Source: an uncultured Pelagibacteraceae bacterium
GTDB taxonomy: Bacteria > Pseudomonadota > Alphaproteobacteria > Pelagibacterales > Pelagibacteraceae
NCBI GenBank assembly: GCA_902516425.1
Contig: CABXYE010000001.1
Span: forward strand, 1-64,000
Length of the DNA stretch: 64,000 bases
Direction of reading: 5' to 3'
How positions within the stretch are numbered: position 1 is the stretch's first letter; each line of letters opens with the position of its first letter. Below are positions 1 to 8,498 of the stretch, one piece after another. The notes below the pieces were generated by a model. That model had not been told where the DNA came from. It saw only the letters and a program-made list of their open reading frames with translations, and ran no database searches. Made by a program: the position numbers and the translations under genes.

Positions 1-1124
1 TATACAACTTGATCGCCCCATTTAAATGCCATTTCACAACCAACAAGGTAAAACTCCCACATCCTAAAAAATTTCTCATCAAACATTTTAATTATTTTGT
101 CCTTATTTTTTAAACAATTCTCTTTCCAGTGCCTTAACGTATGCGAATAGTGAAGTTTTAAAACCTCAATATCAGTCACAATTAAGCCAGCCTTTTCAAT
201 GGGGTTCGTTACTTCACTTAAACTTGGAGTATAACCACCGGGAAAGATATATTTTGTGATCCATGGATGAGGATCTCTTGGAGGATCTACAGATCCAATG
301 GTGTGTATCAATGAAACTCCATCTTCTTTTAAAATATTTTCAATTTGTTTAAAAAATTTCTTGTAAAATTTCCTCCCGACATGTTCAAACATCCCAACGC
401 TTACTATTCTATCAAATTTTTCGTTTAATTCTCTATAATCCATTAATTTAAATTTTACTTGGTTCTCTAAATTCAATTCTTTAGCTTTTTCTTTACAATA
501 ATTAATTTGGTTTTCTGATAAAGTAATACCTGTTACTTCACATTGAGTACTTTTAGCTATATCAATAGCAAGTGAACCCCAGCCACATCCAATATCTAAA
601 ACTTTTTGATTTGGTTTTATATTTAATTTTTTAATTATGTGTTGAATTTTATTGTTTTGAGCTGTTTCTAAACTATCGCTCTCATTTTTAAAGTATGCAC
701 AGGAATATTGGCGTTTTGAGTCTAAAAACAAATCGTACAGATCATCTTTAATATCATAGTGATGTGATACATTCATTTTTGATTTCTTAATGAAATTGAA
801 GTTAGTTAGGTATCTATATGATCCTCTTAATCTATTAATTAGATAACTAAAAAAGTTCAATTCTCCTCTACCGAAATTCATTAGTGCCAAATCTAGGAAA
901 TCAGTTAATGACCCATTTTCTATGACTATTTCACCATTAGTATATGCCTCACCAAAATACAAATCAGGATGAAATAACAATTTATAATGAAGATTTTTAT
1001 TTAGAATCTTTAATTTAATTGGATTATCGTTTGGTTGTCCAACAATGTATTCTTTAGCATTGGCATCAGACAAAATAAAACCACCTTCTTTAAAAATTTT
1101 ATTAAGAAATCTTGCTAATTGCAT
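1..1124 (-). CDS. cfa: Cyclopropane-fatty-acyl-phospholipid synthase, C-terminus beyond window
   Basis: This enzyme transfers a methylene group from S-adenosylmethionine to the double bond of membrane phospholipid acyl chains. Reverse-strand translation from the ATG at 1122-1124 gives about 374 residues, open to the window edge, so only the last few residues appear to be missing. The N-terminal part is the lipid-binding region typical of the family. It is followed by a class I methyltransferase fold with the SAM motif VLDIGCGWGSLA and the family signature VGMFEHVG. The start lies one base after the stop codon of the upstream aldolase-like gene, so the two are probably cotranscribed. Family assignment is firm. 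Whether it makes cyclopropane or another methylated fatty acid cannot be read from the sequence. Confidence 0.92.
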   Translation of the reverse strand, partial: MQLARFLNKIFKEGGFILSDANAKEYIVGQPNDNPIKLKILNKNLHYKLLFHPDLYFGEAYTNGEIVIENGSLTDFLDLALMNFGRGELNFFSYLINRLRGSYRYLTNFNFIKKSKMNVSHHYDIKDDLYDLFLDSKRQYSCAYFKNESDSLETAQNNKIQHIIKKLNIKPNQKVLDIGCGWGSLAIDIAKSTQCEVTGITLSENQINYCKEKAKELNLENQVKFKLMDYRELNEKFDRIVSVGMFEHVGRKFYKKFFKQIENILKEDGVSLIHTIGSVDPPRDPHPWITKYIFPGGYTPSLSEVTNPIEKAGLIVTDIEVLKLHYSHTLRHWKENCLKNKDKIIKMFDEKFFRMWEFYLVGCEMAFKWGDQVV

Positions 1125-1125
1125 C

Positions 1126-2010
1126 TTATGCGGCCAAGGTTGGTTTGTTGTAAAATTCTAAGTCTTTTAATCTATTTAATAATTCTTCTTTATCATTTTG
1201 ATTTAAAAGACTTAATGGTGGTAGAATATTTTTATATATATTGTCATTTTGGGCACAATAAGTATGTAAACTAGAAATAAGATCATATTTGTCAAAAGTA
1301 CTTCTAACTTCACATAATTTATTATTAAGTGTTTGTTTTTTTCCTGAGAAAAAATCATCATAAACCTGTCGAGATAATTCTGCTGTAACATTACATGTTG
1401 CGGTTATTATACCTGAACAGCCTAATTCTAAACCTTTTAACAATCTTATTTCTGAACCAGGAAAAATTGAAAAGTTTTTAATTTTTAAATTTTCATATAA
1501 ATTATTAGAGCTGTCCTTTACTCCAATAACTTGTTCTGGAAATTTATTAACAAGTGCTTCTACACAGTTTAAAGTAAATTTATAACCACAAAGTTTTTCA
1601 AAATTATAAAGTATAATTTTACAATCTGGGACAGAATTGATTATTCTAGAGTAAAAATCCAAAACCTGTGAGTCACCATAACTGTAATATGCTGGGGGCA
1701 TTATTAAAAATTTATTTAAATTTAATGAAATTGCTATCTTCATAAAATTTATTGTTTCACCTAAAGAATTTAGACCTGTACCAATAATATGCTTATCCTG
1801 ATATTTGCTATTCGCAAGATTATTGAGTAAATCAATTTTTTCTGAAATAGGTATTAATTGAGACTGACCTGTGCTACCAAATATTACTGTGCCATGACAA
1901 CCTTGATCGATAAGTTGCCCGGCATGCTGTATTGTTTTTTTAGCGTTAAGGCTTAAATCATTGTTAAGCACTGACATTGAGGCAGCAAAAATTCCACTTA
2001 TTTTTGTCAT
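1126..2010 (-). CDS. Dihydrodipicolinate synthase / N-acetylneuraminate lyase family protein
   Basis: This is a class I aldolase of the DHDPS/NAL TIM-barrel family, which condenses or cleaves pyruvate-containing substrates through a lysine Schiff base. The family features are visible: GSTGQS at residues 45-50 (the GTTGE-like pyruvate carboxylate loop), Tyr135 in ILYN, and Lys165 in VIGVKDSS as the expected Schiff-base lysine. The length (294 aa) is normal. It is not clearly the biosynthetic DapA, because the loop reads GSTGQS and the gene is not near other lysine genes. It could be a lyase for a sugar acid or hydroxyproline-type intermediate. It precedes cfa by one base on the same strand. 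The substrate is unknown. Confidence 0.8.
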   Translation of the reverse strand: MTKISGIFAASMSVLNNDLSLNAKKTIQHAGQLIDQGCHGTVIFGSTGQSQLIPISEKIDLLNNLANSKYQDKHIIGTGLNSLGETINFMKIAISLNLNKFLIMPPAYYSYGDSQVLDFYSRIINSVPDCKIILYNFEKLCGYKFTLNCVEALVNKFPEQVIGVKDSSNNLYENLKIKNFSIFPGSEIRLLKGLELGCSGIITATCNVTAELSRQVYDDFFSGKKQTLNNKLCEVRSTFDKYDLISSLHTYCAQNDNIYKNILPPLSLLNQNDKEELLNRLKDLEFYNKPTLAA

Positions 2011-2058
2011 AATAAAAACTTATATAAAAATATACTCAGTAAAGTTTATAAATACTAT

Positions 2059-3021
2059 ATGAAAATATTAGCAGTTCAAAATAGAATGGGAATTGGAGAT
2101 ACCGTAATTTTCTTACCATTTATAAAGGCTTTATCAAAAAAATTTAATTCACCAATTAGTATATTGGTAAAAGAAAACGCTAAAGCTAATCAATATTTAC
2201 ATCAGACAAAATATATTGATAAAATTCTTATCTTAGAAAGAGATAATAAAACTAATAACAGACATGATGGGTTTTTTGGGATTTTCAATTTAGCTAGCGA
2301 CTTAAAAAAACATAAATTTGATAAAATTTTTATTTTTAACTCGTCTTTAAGATTTAACTTAATTGCTAAAATATCTGGTATTCCAAAAATCTACCAATAT
2401 CCATTATTCACAAAAACTGAACAACACATAATTGAGATTCCTAAAAAATTCTTAAAAACAAATTTGGATTTAGATGTTGATGAAGATCCTGAGGTTATAA
2501 TTGATAATGAGTCAATTTCAAAAGCAGCACAAAAATTTCAAATAGATAAAAATACTACAAATATTCTCTTGGGCATAGGTGGCTCTGGACCAACAAAGAG
2601 AATTCCTGCAAAAACTTTTTTAGATGTAATTGATAAAATATCAAATATGAAAAATTGCAAATTTTTTCTTGCAACAGGTAAGGCAAATGAAGAACAGAAA
2701 ATATTAAATGAAATTTTACAGTCTAAATTTAAGAATATCTGTACTCGTTTAGATGATTTAACAATTAGTGAAATTTTACCATTAATTAAGAGTTGTGATG
2801 TATCTATTTGTAACGATTCAAGCTTTAGTCATTTATCCTCGGCCTTAGGAATTAAAACAATTACTTTAATGGCTGATACTCCTTTAATTTATGGAAATTA
2901 TAGTACAAAAATGTTTCCAATAATTCCGGACGGAGAAAAAACAGTGGCACACAATACTTTAGGTAAAGAAAAAATAGATCCACAAAAAATTTTTAATAAA
3001 TTTATAGAAATTATTAATTAG
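2059..3021 (+). CDS. Glycosyltransferase family 9 (heptosyltransferase-like)
   Basis: This GT-B glycosyltransferase resembles the ADP-heptose:LPS heptosyltransferases of family GT9, which extend the lipopolysaccharide core at the inner face of the cytoplasmic membrane. Seen in the sequence: the N-terminal GIGDTVIFLPFIKAL motif, a central glycine-rich GIGGSGPTKR at residues 172-181, and the nucleotide-sugar site CNDSSFSHLSSALG around residues 251-264. The length (320 aa) is normal. It is divergent from the aldolase-like gene and meets the J-domain gene tail to tail with a 4-base overlap. The sugar donor is not predictable; other outer-core GT9 roles are possible. Confidence 0.82.
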   Translation: MKILAVQNRMGIGDTVIFLPFIKALSKKFNSPISILVKENAKANQYLHQTKYIDKILILERDNKTNNRHDGFFGIFNLASDLKKHKFDKIFIFNSSLRFNLIAKISGIPKIYQYPLFTKTEQHIIEIPKKFLKTNLDLDVDEDPEVIIDNESISKAAQKFQIDKNTTNILLGIGGSGPTKRIPAKTFLDVIDKISNMKNCKFFLATGKANEEQKILNEILQSKFKNICTRLDDLTISEILPLIKSCDVSICNDSSFSHLSSALGIKTITLMADTPLIYGNYSTKMFPIIPDGEKTVAHNTLGKEKIDPQKIFNKFIEIIN

Positions 3022-3521
3022 GAAATATCGTTTAAAACAATATCCTTCGCTTCATTAACTATAGATGATAATCTAGAAGTTTCAGGAGAAATATCTGGAT
3101 GAATTTTTTTTTGTATTTTTATATAAGCTTTATTTACATCCTCTTTACTAATTTTTTTATTCATATCTAAATTCAAAATTTTATATGCCTCTGAAACTGA
3201 TATAGACGATACGTTGTTTGAGCCTGTCTGATTAAAAGAAAAACGACCAGACCTTCTTAATGTTTGAATAAGTCTAAAAAGAGAAATTAATTGAAAAATA
3301 GACAAACCTTTCAATTTTAATAAAGCTAAACTTGCTAAAGTAAGAGGTAAGGTTAATAAAAATTTTCCACCAATAGCAAACAAAATCGCTAAAGCAATTA
3401 ATCCCAATATAATTATAAATCTAAGACCTTTAGAAATTTTTTTAGAGGAAATTTTGGCAATAAAACGTAGTAGAAAATAAAAAATGACTAATATTACTAC
3501 TGTATAAATTATTATATTCAT
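3018..3521 (-). CDS. Membrane-anchored J-domain protein (DnaJ/TIM14-like)
   Basis: This is a small DnaJ-type co-chaperone that would stimulate an Hsp70 ATPase at the membrane. The C-terminal 60 residues form a divergent J domain with the diagnostic HPD in KKIHPDISP. The N-terminal half carries two or three hydrophobic segments (IIYTVVILVIFYFLLRF, then FIIILGLIALAILFAIGG), so the J domain is tethered. The methionine at 3519-3521 is preferred because it begins directly at the first membrane segment. A longer form from 3548 would overlap the divergent oligopeptidase start. Similar proteins with N-terminal membrane segments and C-terminal J domains are common in alphaproteobacteria, and the Hsp70 partner is unknown. 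Confidence 0.8.
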   Translation of the reverse strand: MNIIIYTVVILVIFYFLLRFIAKISSKKISKGLRFIIILGLIALAILFAIGGKFLLTLPLTLASLALLKLKGLSIFQLISLFRLIQTLRRSGRFSFNQTGSNNVSSISVSEAYKILNLDMNKKISKEDVNKAYIKIQKKIHPDISPETSRLSSIVNEAKDIVLNDIS

Positions 3522-3535
3522 ATATTTGTATCTCG

Positions 3536-5611
3536 ATGAAAGTACCACAACTTAAAAAGAAACCAGAGTTAAAATCTTGTCACAATACAACCTGGGAAGA
3601 TAATTATAGTTGGATACACCAAGATAATATTCTTGATGTTTTAAAAGATAGTTCGAAATTGCTTCCTGATGTAAGAAAATATCTCGAGGAAGAAAACACC
3701 TTCACAGAACATAATTTAAAAGATACAAAAAAATGTCAAAAAATATTATTTGATGAAATTAAAGGTAGAATTAAATTAGATGATGAATCTTTAAAATTTA
3801 AAGATAAAGAATTTGAATATTGGACCAAAACAACATCAACAGGAAATTACTCTATAAAATTAAGAAAAAAAATTGAAGGTGACACAATAGAGGAAATTTG
3901 GAATGGTGATAAAGAAAAAGAAAAATTAAATACAGAGTATTTTGGTGTAGGAGACTTAGAGGTAAGTTACAATGACAAACTATTAGGTTATTCTTTAGAT
4001 TTAAAAGGCTCTGAATATTTTACAATTTATATTAGAGATATTTCCTCAGGAAAATTGGTTACCGAAAAAATAGAGGAAACAAGTGGAAGTATTACTTTTA
4101 GTTTGGATGATAAATATTTTTTTTATTCAAAACTGGATGAATTTCATAGGCCAAGAAAAATCTTTAGACACAAAATTGGATCATCAATCAAGGACGACGA
4201 GTTAGTTTTTGAGGAAAAAAGTGAGGCTTTCACTGTGGGTATAAGCTTGAGCTCAGATGAAAGATATTTTTTTTTAACAACATCAGATCATAATACATCC
4301 GAACAATATTATTTTGAGGTTGCAGAAAAAAGTCCAAAACCAAAATTAATAAAAAAGAGAAAAAAGGGTATAATTTATTCTATCAATTCTTGGGATGGAT
4401 ATTTTTATTGTCATACTAATGATGACGCAGAAGATTTCAAAATTGAAAGGTGTGATGATTTATCAAATCAAAAATGGCAAATCTATATAGCTGCTAAAGA
4501 TGAGGTTCTAATTGGAGGATTAATATTTTTAGATAATTGGATTATTAGAGGAGAAAAATCAAATGCATTAGGAAAATTGTTTGTAAAAAATAAACAGACA
4601 GGAGTTGAAGAAGAGCTAAAATTCACGGATGAGACTGTGATTGTACCTGGTGTATCATTGATACAAAGAAATAAAAATACTGACTTAGTTTACTTATCAT
4701 ACTCATCTCCTAAAACACCAGGTAAGACCTATTTGTATAATTTAAAAACCAGAGAAAAAAAATTAGTTAAAGAACAAATAATCCCATCTGGTCATAATTC
4801 AAATGATTATATAGTCGAAAGATTAGAGTGTCCTTCCCATGATGGAAGATTGGTTCCTATTACAATAACTAGACATAAAAAAACAAAAATTGATGGATCG
4901 GCAAATATACTTTTATATGGTTACGGATCATATGGAAGTTCGATGACACCAGATTTTTCATCAACTAGATTAAGTTTAATTGATAGAGATATTATTTGGG
5001 TGACCGCACATATTAGAGGTGGAATGGAAAGAGGAATGAAATGGTGGAAAGAGGGAAAACTTCTTAATAAAAAAAATACTTTTGAAGATTATATTTGTGC
5101 TGCAAAATTTTTAATTGATAAGAAATACTCATCAAAAGGAAAAATTATTGGTATGGGTGGATCAGCAGGTGGTTTACTAATGGGTGCTGTAGTAAATAAA
5201 GCACCAGAATTATTTTTGGGAATTATTATGGCGGTACCATTTGTGGACTCTTTAACAACTAATCTTGATCATTCTTTGCCATTAACAGTTGGGGAGTTTG
5301 ATGAATTTGGTAATGCAAAAGACAAGAAAGATCATTTTGATTACATTTATTCTTATGCTCCATATAACAATATTAAAAAAATGGATTACCCTCACATATT
5401 AATTACAACAAGCTTAAGTGACAATAGGGTTTTATTTGATGAACCAGCAAAATTTACTGCCAAATTAAGAGATCTAAAAACTGATAATAATTTATTGTTG
5501 TTAAAAACTGAGATGAATGCAGGCCATGGAGGTAAGTCCGGTAGAGATGGTGCTATTGAAGAAATAGCTTTCGATTATGCTTTTGCCTTAAAAATTTCAA
5601 ATAAAATTTAG
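3536..5611 (+). CDS. ptrB: Oligopeptidase B-like S9 serine peptidase
   Basis: This prolyl-oligopeptidase-family enzyme cleaves short peptides, in the oligopeptidase B branch after basic residues, probably in the cytoplasm because no signal peptide is visible. An N-terminal beta-propeller (about residues 70-420) gates a C-terminal alpha/beta hydrolase domain. The catalytic triad can be placed: Ser543 in GGSAGG, Asp629 in SDNRV and His664 in AGHGG. The HIRGGMERG segment near residue 490 is typical of oligopeptidase B. The length (691 aa) matches the family. It starts 12 bases from the preferred start of the divergent J-domain gene and is followed about 100 bases later by the heat-shock gene hsp20. 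Confidence 0.9.
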   Translation: MKVPQLKKKPELKSCHNTTWEDNYSWIHQDNILDVLKDSSKLLPDVRKYLEEENTFTEHNLKDTKKCQKILFDEIKGRIKLDDESLKFKDKEFEYWTKTTSTGNYSIKLRKKIEGDTIEEIWNGDKEKEKLNTEYFGVGDLEVSYNDKLLGYSLDLKGSEYFTIYIRDISSGKLVTEKIEETSGSITFSLDDKYFFYSKLDEFHRPRKIFRHKIGSSIKDDELVFEEKSEAFTVGISLSSDERYFFLTTSDHNTSEQYYFEVAEKSPKPKLIKKRKKGIIYSINSWDGYFYCHTNDDAEDFKIERCDDLSNQKWQIYIAAKDEVLIGGLIFLDNWIIRGEKSNALGKLFVKNKQTGVEEELKFTDETVIVPGVSLIQRNKNTDLVYLSYSSPKTPGKTYLYNLKTREKKLVKEQIIPSGHNSNDYIVERLECPSHDGRLVPITITRHKKTKIDGSANILLYGYGSYGSSMTPDFSSTRLSLIDRDIIWVTAHIRGGMERGMKWWKEGKLLNKKNTFEDYICAAKFLIDKKYSSKGKIIGMGGSAGGLLMGAVVNKAPELFLGIIMAVPFVDSLTTNLDHSLPLTVGEFDEFGNAKDKKDHFDYIYSYAPYNNIKKMDYPHILITTSLSDNRVLFDEPAKFTAKLRDLKTDNNLLLLKTEMNAGHGGKSGRDGAIEEIAFDYAFALKISNKI

Positions 5612-5620
5612 ACCTAGTAT

Positions 5621-5648
5621 CTTGAAAACATAAAAATAATTCCTATAT
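5621..5648 (+). promoter_or_regulatory. Sigma32 (RpoH)-like heat-shock promoter of hsp20
   Basis: CTTGAAA at 5621-5627 matches the heat-shock -35 element. After 14 bases, CCTATAT at 5642-5648 matches the alphaproteobacterial -10 form CYTATNT. Transcription would start near 5655, giving a 5' leader of about 56 bases before the hsp20 ATG at 5711. The match is by eye; position and target gene agree with it. Confidence 0.65.
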
Positions 5649-5655
5649 CAAATTA

Positions 5656-5704
5656 GTTGGTCGCCTAACGGGGCTAACATAAATAAACTTGCTTAACAAA
5701 GGAG
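5656..5704 (+). promoter_or_regulatory. ROSE-like RNA thermometer in the hsp20 leader
   Basis: The leader holds an upstream hairpin (GTTGG at 5656-5660 with CC-T-AAC at 5664-5669, loop TCG) and a hairpin over the Shine-Dalgarno. In the latter, CTTGCT (5688-5693) can pair with AGGAG (5700-5704) across a six-base loop, with G5691 unpaired. This TTGCT/AGGA pairing with one bulged G is the signature of ROSE elements, which melt on heating to release the ribosome site of small heat-shock genes in rhizobia and other proteobacteria. The leader is shorter than classical ROSE leaders, and the assignment has not been tested with a covariance model. Confidence 0.5.
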
Positions 5705-5710
5705 AATATT

Positions 5711-6157
5711 ATGACAAGTAAGGATTTATCTATATTTAACTCACTAAGACCTTTTTCAATTGGTTTTGACGATATGTTTGACCAATTTGAAAATATGCTT
5801 GGTAATGGTTCTTTGACAATGCAGTCAAATTACCCCCCTTATAACATCAGGAAAACTGGGAAAGATAATTACGCTATTGAAGTCGCTTTAGCTGGTTTTA
5901 ACAAAAATGATGTGGAGGTTGAGTTTGAGGATAATTTATTAACTGTTAGAACGAAGCAGATTAATAAACCTGAGAGCAACAATGCTGATGGAGAAATTAT
6001 TCATAAAGGTATTTCTCAAAGACAATTTGCAAGATCTTTCACTATAGCTGATGATGTAAAGGTAAATGGTGCAGAGCTTAAAGATGGTCTTTTGACAATA
6101 TCTTGTGAAAGAATTGTGCCTGAGCATAAAAAGAAAAAACTTATTGAAATTAAATAA
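5711..6157 (+). CDS. hsp20: Small heat-shock protein, Hsp20/IbpA family
   Basis: This ATP-independent holdase binds unfolding proteins during heat or oxidative stress. The alpha-crystallin domain spans about residues 40-140: it opens with KDNYAIEVALAGFNKNDVEV, contains EDNLLTVR, and ends with the strand DGLLTISCERIVPE. A C-terminal K(K)LIEIK tail carries the I-x-I-like motif used in oligomer assembly. The length (148 aa) is typical of IbpA. A strong AGGAG sits seven bases before the ATG and is the element predicted to be masked by the leader hairpin. The gene is monocistronic between its own promoter and a hairpin terminator. Confidence 0.93.
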   Translation: MTSKDLSIFNSLRPFSIGFDDMFDQFENMLGNGSLTMQSNYPPYNIRKTGKDNYAIEVALAGFNKNDVEVEFEDNLLTVRTKQINKPESNNADGEIIHKGISQRQFARSFTIADDVKVNGAELKDGLLTISCERIVPEHKKKKLIEIK

Positions 6158-6165
6158 GCTTACCC

Positions 6166-6196
6166 TTACTTGCGGAGATTTAAGCTCCGCAGGTAA
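6166..6196. terminator. Bidirectional hairpin terminator between hsp20 and the lipoprotein gene
   Basis: TTACTTGCGGAG (6166-6177) and CTCCGCAGGTAA (6185-6196) form a 12-base-pair stem with one G-T pair and a 7-base loop. It lies between two convergent stop codons. It is GC-rich by local standards, and the flanks are A/T-rich but lack a long T tract, so efficiency is uncertain. Confidence 0.7.
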
Positions 6197-6197
6197 A

Positions 6198-6503
6198 TTA
6201 AAAACAACCATTGGATACAAATCCAACTACAATTAATTTTGAATTAATTTCAAATCTTCTCTCACAAGGAATTCCGTATTTTTTTGTATTATAAACTAAA
6301 ACTATATTTCCGTTTTCATTTTTAAAATCCTCATCTGGATTACCTAGACTATTCTTTAATTCCAGTGAGGATTTTCCTATAAATTTGCTCAAGGTTTGAT
6401 TTTCTTTTTCAACAATAGCATCTGTTTTTTGTTTAATTGTCTGACAACTCGTTAAAAAGACAATTACGAATAGATTTATTAAAAGAATATTGAAAAATTT
6501 CAT
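6198..6503 (-). CDS. Small predicted lipoprotein of unknown function
   Basis: The 101-residue product starts with a signal sequence ending in the lipobox LTSC (cysteine about residue 20), so it should be a lipoprotein. After a short lysine-rich spacer, the mature part reads KFIGKSSLELKNSLGNPD, then a beta-rich end with two cysteines (GIPCERRFEI and SNGCF) that could form a disulfide. The short GKSS..LKNSLGNPD segment followed by strands resembles the SmpA/OmlA (BamE-like) fold, but the similarity is weak. It is monocistronic and converges on hsp20. Function is not assigned. Confidence 0.7.
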   Translation of the reverse strand: MKFFNILLINLFVIVFLTSCQTIKQKTDAIVEKENQTLSKFIGKSSLELKNSLGNPDEDFKNENGNIVLVYNTKKYGIPCERRFEINSKLIVVGFVSNGCF

Positions 6504-6629
6504 TATTACATCTTAACAAGCAAATTGTGGCATAAATATAAACTTCTGAGTTGAAAATTGTTAATAAAAAGTAGTTTTGACGAGTAATGATTTAAAGAAT
6601 CAATTAATTATCAATTATTAGGAGGATAA

Positions 6630-7940
6630 ATGCTTGATAAATATTTTGATTATAAAAAACATAAAACTAATTTTAAAACTGAAGTAATAGCAGGGACAAC
6701 TACTTTCTTGACTATGGCGTACATAATGTTTTTAAATCCGTTTATACTATCTGGGGAATTTGCTGGACCTGAAAAAGGATTTTTTGACTTTGGTGCAGTT
6801 TACACAGCAACAATTTTAGCAACAGCATTAGCATGTTTCATTATGGCTTTTTATGGAAAAACTTGGCCAATAGGACTTGCGCCTGGTATGGGTATTAATG
6901 CTTTTGTAGCTTTTGGTGTTTGTGCGGGAATGGGATATACCCCTCAAGAGGCACTTGGAGCAGTCTTGGTAGCTGGGGTGCTGTTTTTGATTATTTCTCT
7001 GACACCAATCAGAGCTTGGTTAATAAACTCAATACCAAAAAGTCTCAAATTAGGAATAGGTGCAGGAATAGGATTATTTTTAGCAATAATTGGTTTACAA
7101 ATTATGGAGGTCGTAGTTGATAATCCTGTTACGCTTGTCCAGCTTGGTAACTTAAGTGATCCATTAGTGTTGTTAGGTTGTGCAACATTCATTGCAATAA
7201 TCGTTTTAGATAAAATGAATGTTAAAGGTAATATCATCATAGGAATTCTGGTATTTAGTATTATAGCTTGGGCCACAGGTCTTGCAAAATTTAATGGTAT
7301 AGCAAGTTCACCACCGCCTATGACATATCTTTTTGAATTTGATTTATCGGCTGCAATGACAGCAGGTATGTCAACAGTAATTTTCACTCTATTGTTTATA
7401 GATTTCTTCGATACCGCTGGCACTTTGACTTCAGTAGCAAATGTTGCTGGAAAAGTTGGCAAAGATGGAAAAGTCCAAGATATCAACAAAGCTATGTTAT
7501 CTGACAGTGTGAGTACTGTTGCTGGTGCAATGATGGGGACTACAACAGTAACAAGCTATGTAGAGTCTGGTGCTGGAGTAAAAGCTGGTGGAAAAACTGG
7601 AATGACATCATTAGTAATTGGTATACTATTTTTAGCTTGTATATTTTTCGCCCCACTAGCAACAAGCTTACCTAAACAAATTGACGGTGCAGCTTTACTT
7701 TTTGTTTCTGTTCTTTTTATAAGAAACATTACTGATATTGAGTGGAATGATATATCAGAGTCTGCTCCAGCCATACTAGCAATGATTTCTATGCCATTAA
7801 CTTATAGTATAAGTAACGGTATTGCTCTAGCGTTTGTATCATATGCTCTTATAAAAATATTTACTGGTAAATTTTCAACTACTTCGCCAGCAATATGGGT
7901 TATTGCAATACTAAGTGTTGTAAGCTTTGCGGTTGCTTAA
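6630..7940 (+). CDS. NCS2-family purine permease (AzgA/PbuG type)
   Basis: This is a proton-coupled nucleobase transporter of the inner membrane, from the AzgA branch that imports hypoxanthine, guanine or adenine. The 436 residues are highly hydrophobic, with about 12-14 membrane segments. Family signatures are TTFLTMAYIMFLNP near the N-terminus, APGMGINAFVAF around residue 85 and TSYVESGAGVKAGGKTG around residue 310. A strong GGAGG lies six bases before the ATG. It faces a phosphoribosyltransferase gene across a terminator, which supports uptake followed by trapping of a purine base as its nucleotide. The exact base transported is not predictable. Confidence 0.9.
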   Translation: MLDKYFDYKKHKTNFKTEVIAGTTTFLTMAYIMFLNPFILSGEFAGPEKGFFDFGAVYTATILATALACFIMAFYGKTWPIGLAPGMGINAFVAFGVCAGMGYTPQEALGAVLVAGVLFLIISLTPIRAWLINSIPKSLKLGIGAGIGLFLAIIGLQIMEVVVDNPVTLVQLGNLSDPLVLLGCATFIAIIVLDKMNVKGNIIIGILVFSIIAWATGLAKFNGIASSPPPMTYLFEFDLSAAMTAGMSTVIFTLLFIDFFDTAGTLTSVANVAGKVGKDGKVQDINKAMLSDSVSTVAGAMMGTTTVTSYVESGAGVKAGGKTGMTSLVIGILFLACIFFAPLATSLPKQIDGAALLFVSVLFIRNITDIEWNDISESAPAILAMISMPLTYSISNGIALAFVSYALIKIFTGKFSTTSPAIWVIAILSVVSFAVA

Positions 7941-7947
7941 AATTTAT

Positions 7948-7977
7948 ATAGGGCTAGAGATTTTTATCTAGCCCTAT
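7948..7977. terminator. Bidirectional hairpin terminator between purine permease and phosphoribosyltransferase
   Basis: ATAGGGCTAGA (7948-7958) pairs with TCTAGCCCTAT (7967-7977) as a perfect 11-base-pair stem with an 8-base loop. TTTGTTT follows on the plus strand. The hairpin overlaps the stop codon of the convergent gene (7974-7976), so it is partly coding. Confidence 0.8.
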
Positions 7978-8495
7978 TTGTTTCTCTCAATTAATTCCTC
8001 CAAAGATAATTCCTCATAATGTTCCGTAGGCTGTACAATCCATGGGTCCGAGCTCAATCTAATTGAGCAAAAATCTGGCTCAAATTTAGATGATTTTTTT
8101 TTCCACAAACAAGCTGTTTTTACCTCTTTTATATAATCTTTTGTGGGTCCATAATTTTTTAACCACTCAATACTTTTATTTAAAGTTAACCCTGTATCAG
8201 ATAAATCGTCTATTAATAAAACTTTATTAAAATCTTTGTTGTCTGCCAACGAACTTATTTCCCTTGCAAACATCAGTTGACCCTGCTGGTCTTCAAGACC
8301 TTTTCCTGAATAACTTTGAATAACTATGTAAGCTATAGGTAATTTTAATATTCTTGATAGGATATCAATTATTGGAGCTGCGCCCCTCATTATTCCAATT
8401 AAAACAGTTGGTTCATAGTTTTTGTGAACCTCAATTGCTAATTTCTCAACAATTTTTTTGTATTCTTCCCAACCTACTATCATTTTTTTAGACAT
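7974..8495 (-). CDS. Purine phosphoribosyltransferase (xanthine-guanine type)
   Basis: This type I phosphoribosyltransferase joins a purine base to PRPP in the cytoplasm. The PRPP-binding loop is visible as VLLIDDLSDTGLTL near residues 93-106, and an upstream IGIMRGAAPI supplies the pyrophosphate loop. The C-terminal SSDPWIVQPTEHYEE resembles the base-specificity region of Gpt-like enzymes, with the W-I-x-x-P pattern of xanthine-guanine enzymes. The length (173 aa) is normal. It lies three bases downstream of the sugar-enzyme fusion gene on the same strand and faces the purine permease, so a purine salvage role is likely. Confidence 0.85.
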   Translation of the reverse strand: MSKKMIVGWEEYKKIVEKLAIEVHKNYEPTVLIGIMRGAAPIIDILSRILKLPIAYIVIQSYSGKGLEDQQGQLMFAREISSLADNKDFNKVLLIDDLSDTGLTLNKSIEWLKNYGPTKDYIKEVKTACLWKKKSSKFEPDFCSIRLSSDPWIVQPTEHYEELSLEELIERNK

Positions 8496-8498
8496 GAT

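Noticed and set aside
3521..3548. Longer N-terminus for the J-domain protein starting at 3548
   Set aside because: It would overlap the divergent oligopeptidase start and place nine polar residues before the membrane segment; the start at 3521 fits better.
5939..6226. Open frame of 95 codons antisense to hsp20
   Set aside because: It runs through the terminator hairpin and across two real genes and resembles no family.
6944..7489. Open frame of 181 codons antisense to the purine permease
   Set aside because: It is fully inside a well-supported gene, has no ribosome site and no recognisable domain; long antisense frames are expected opposite hydrophobic genes.
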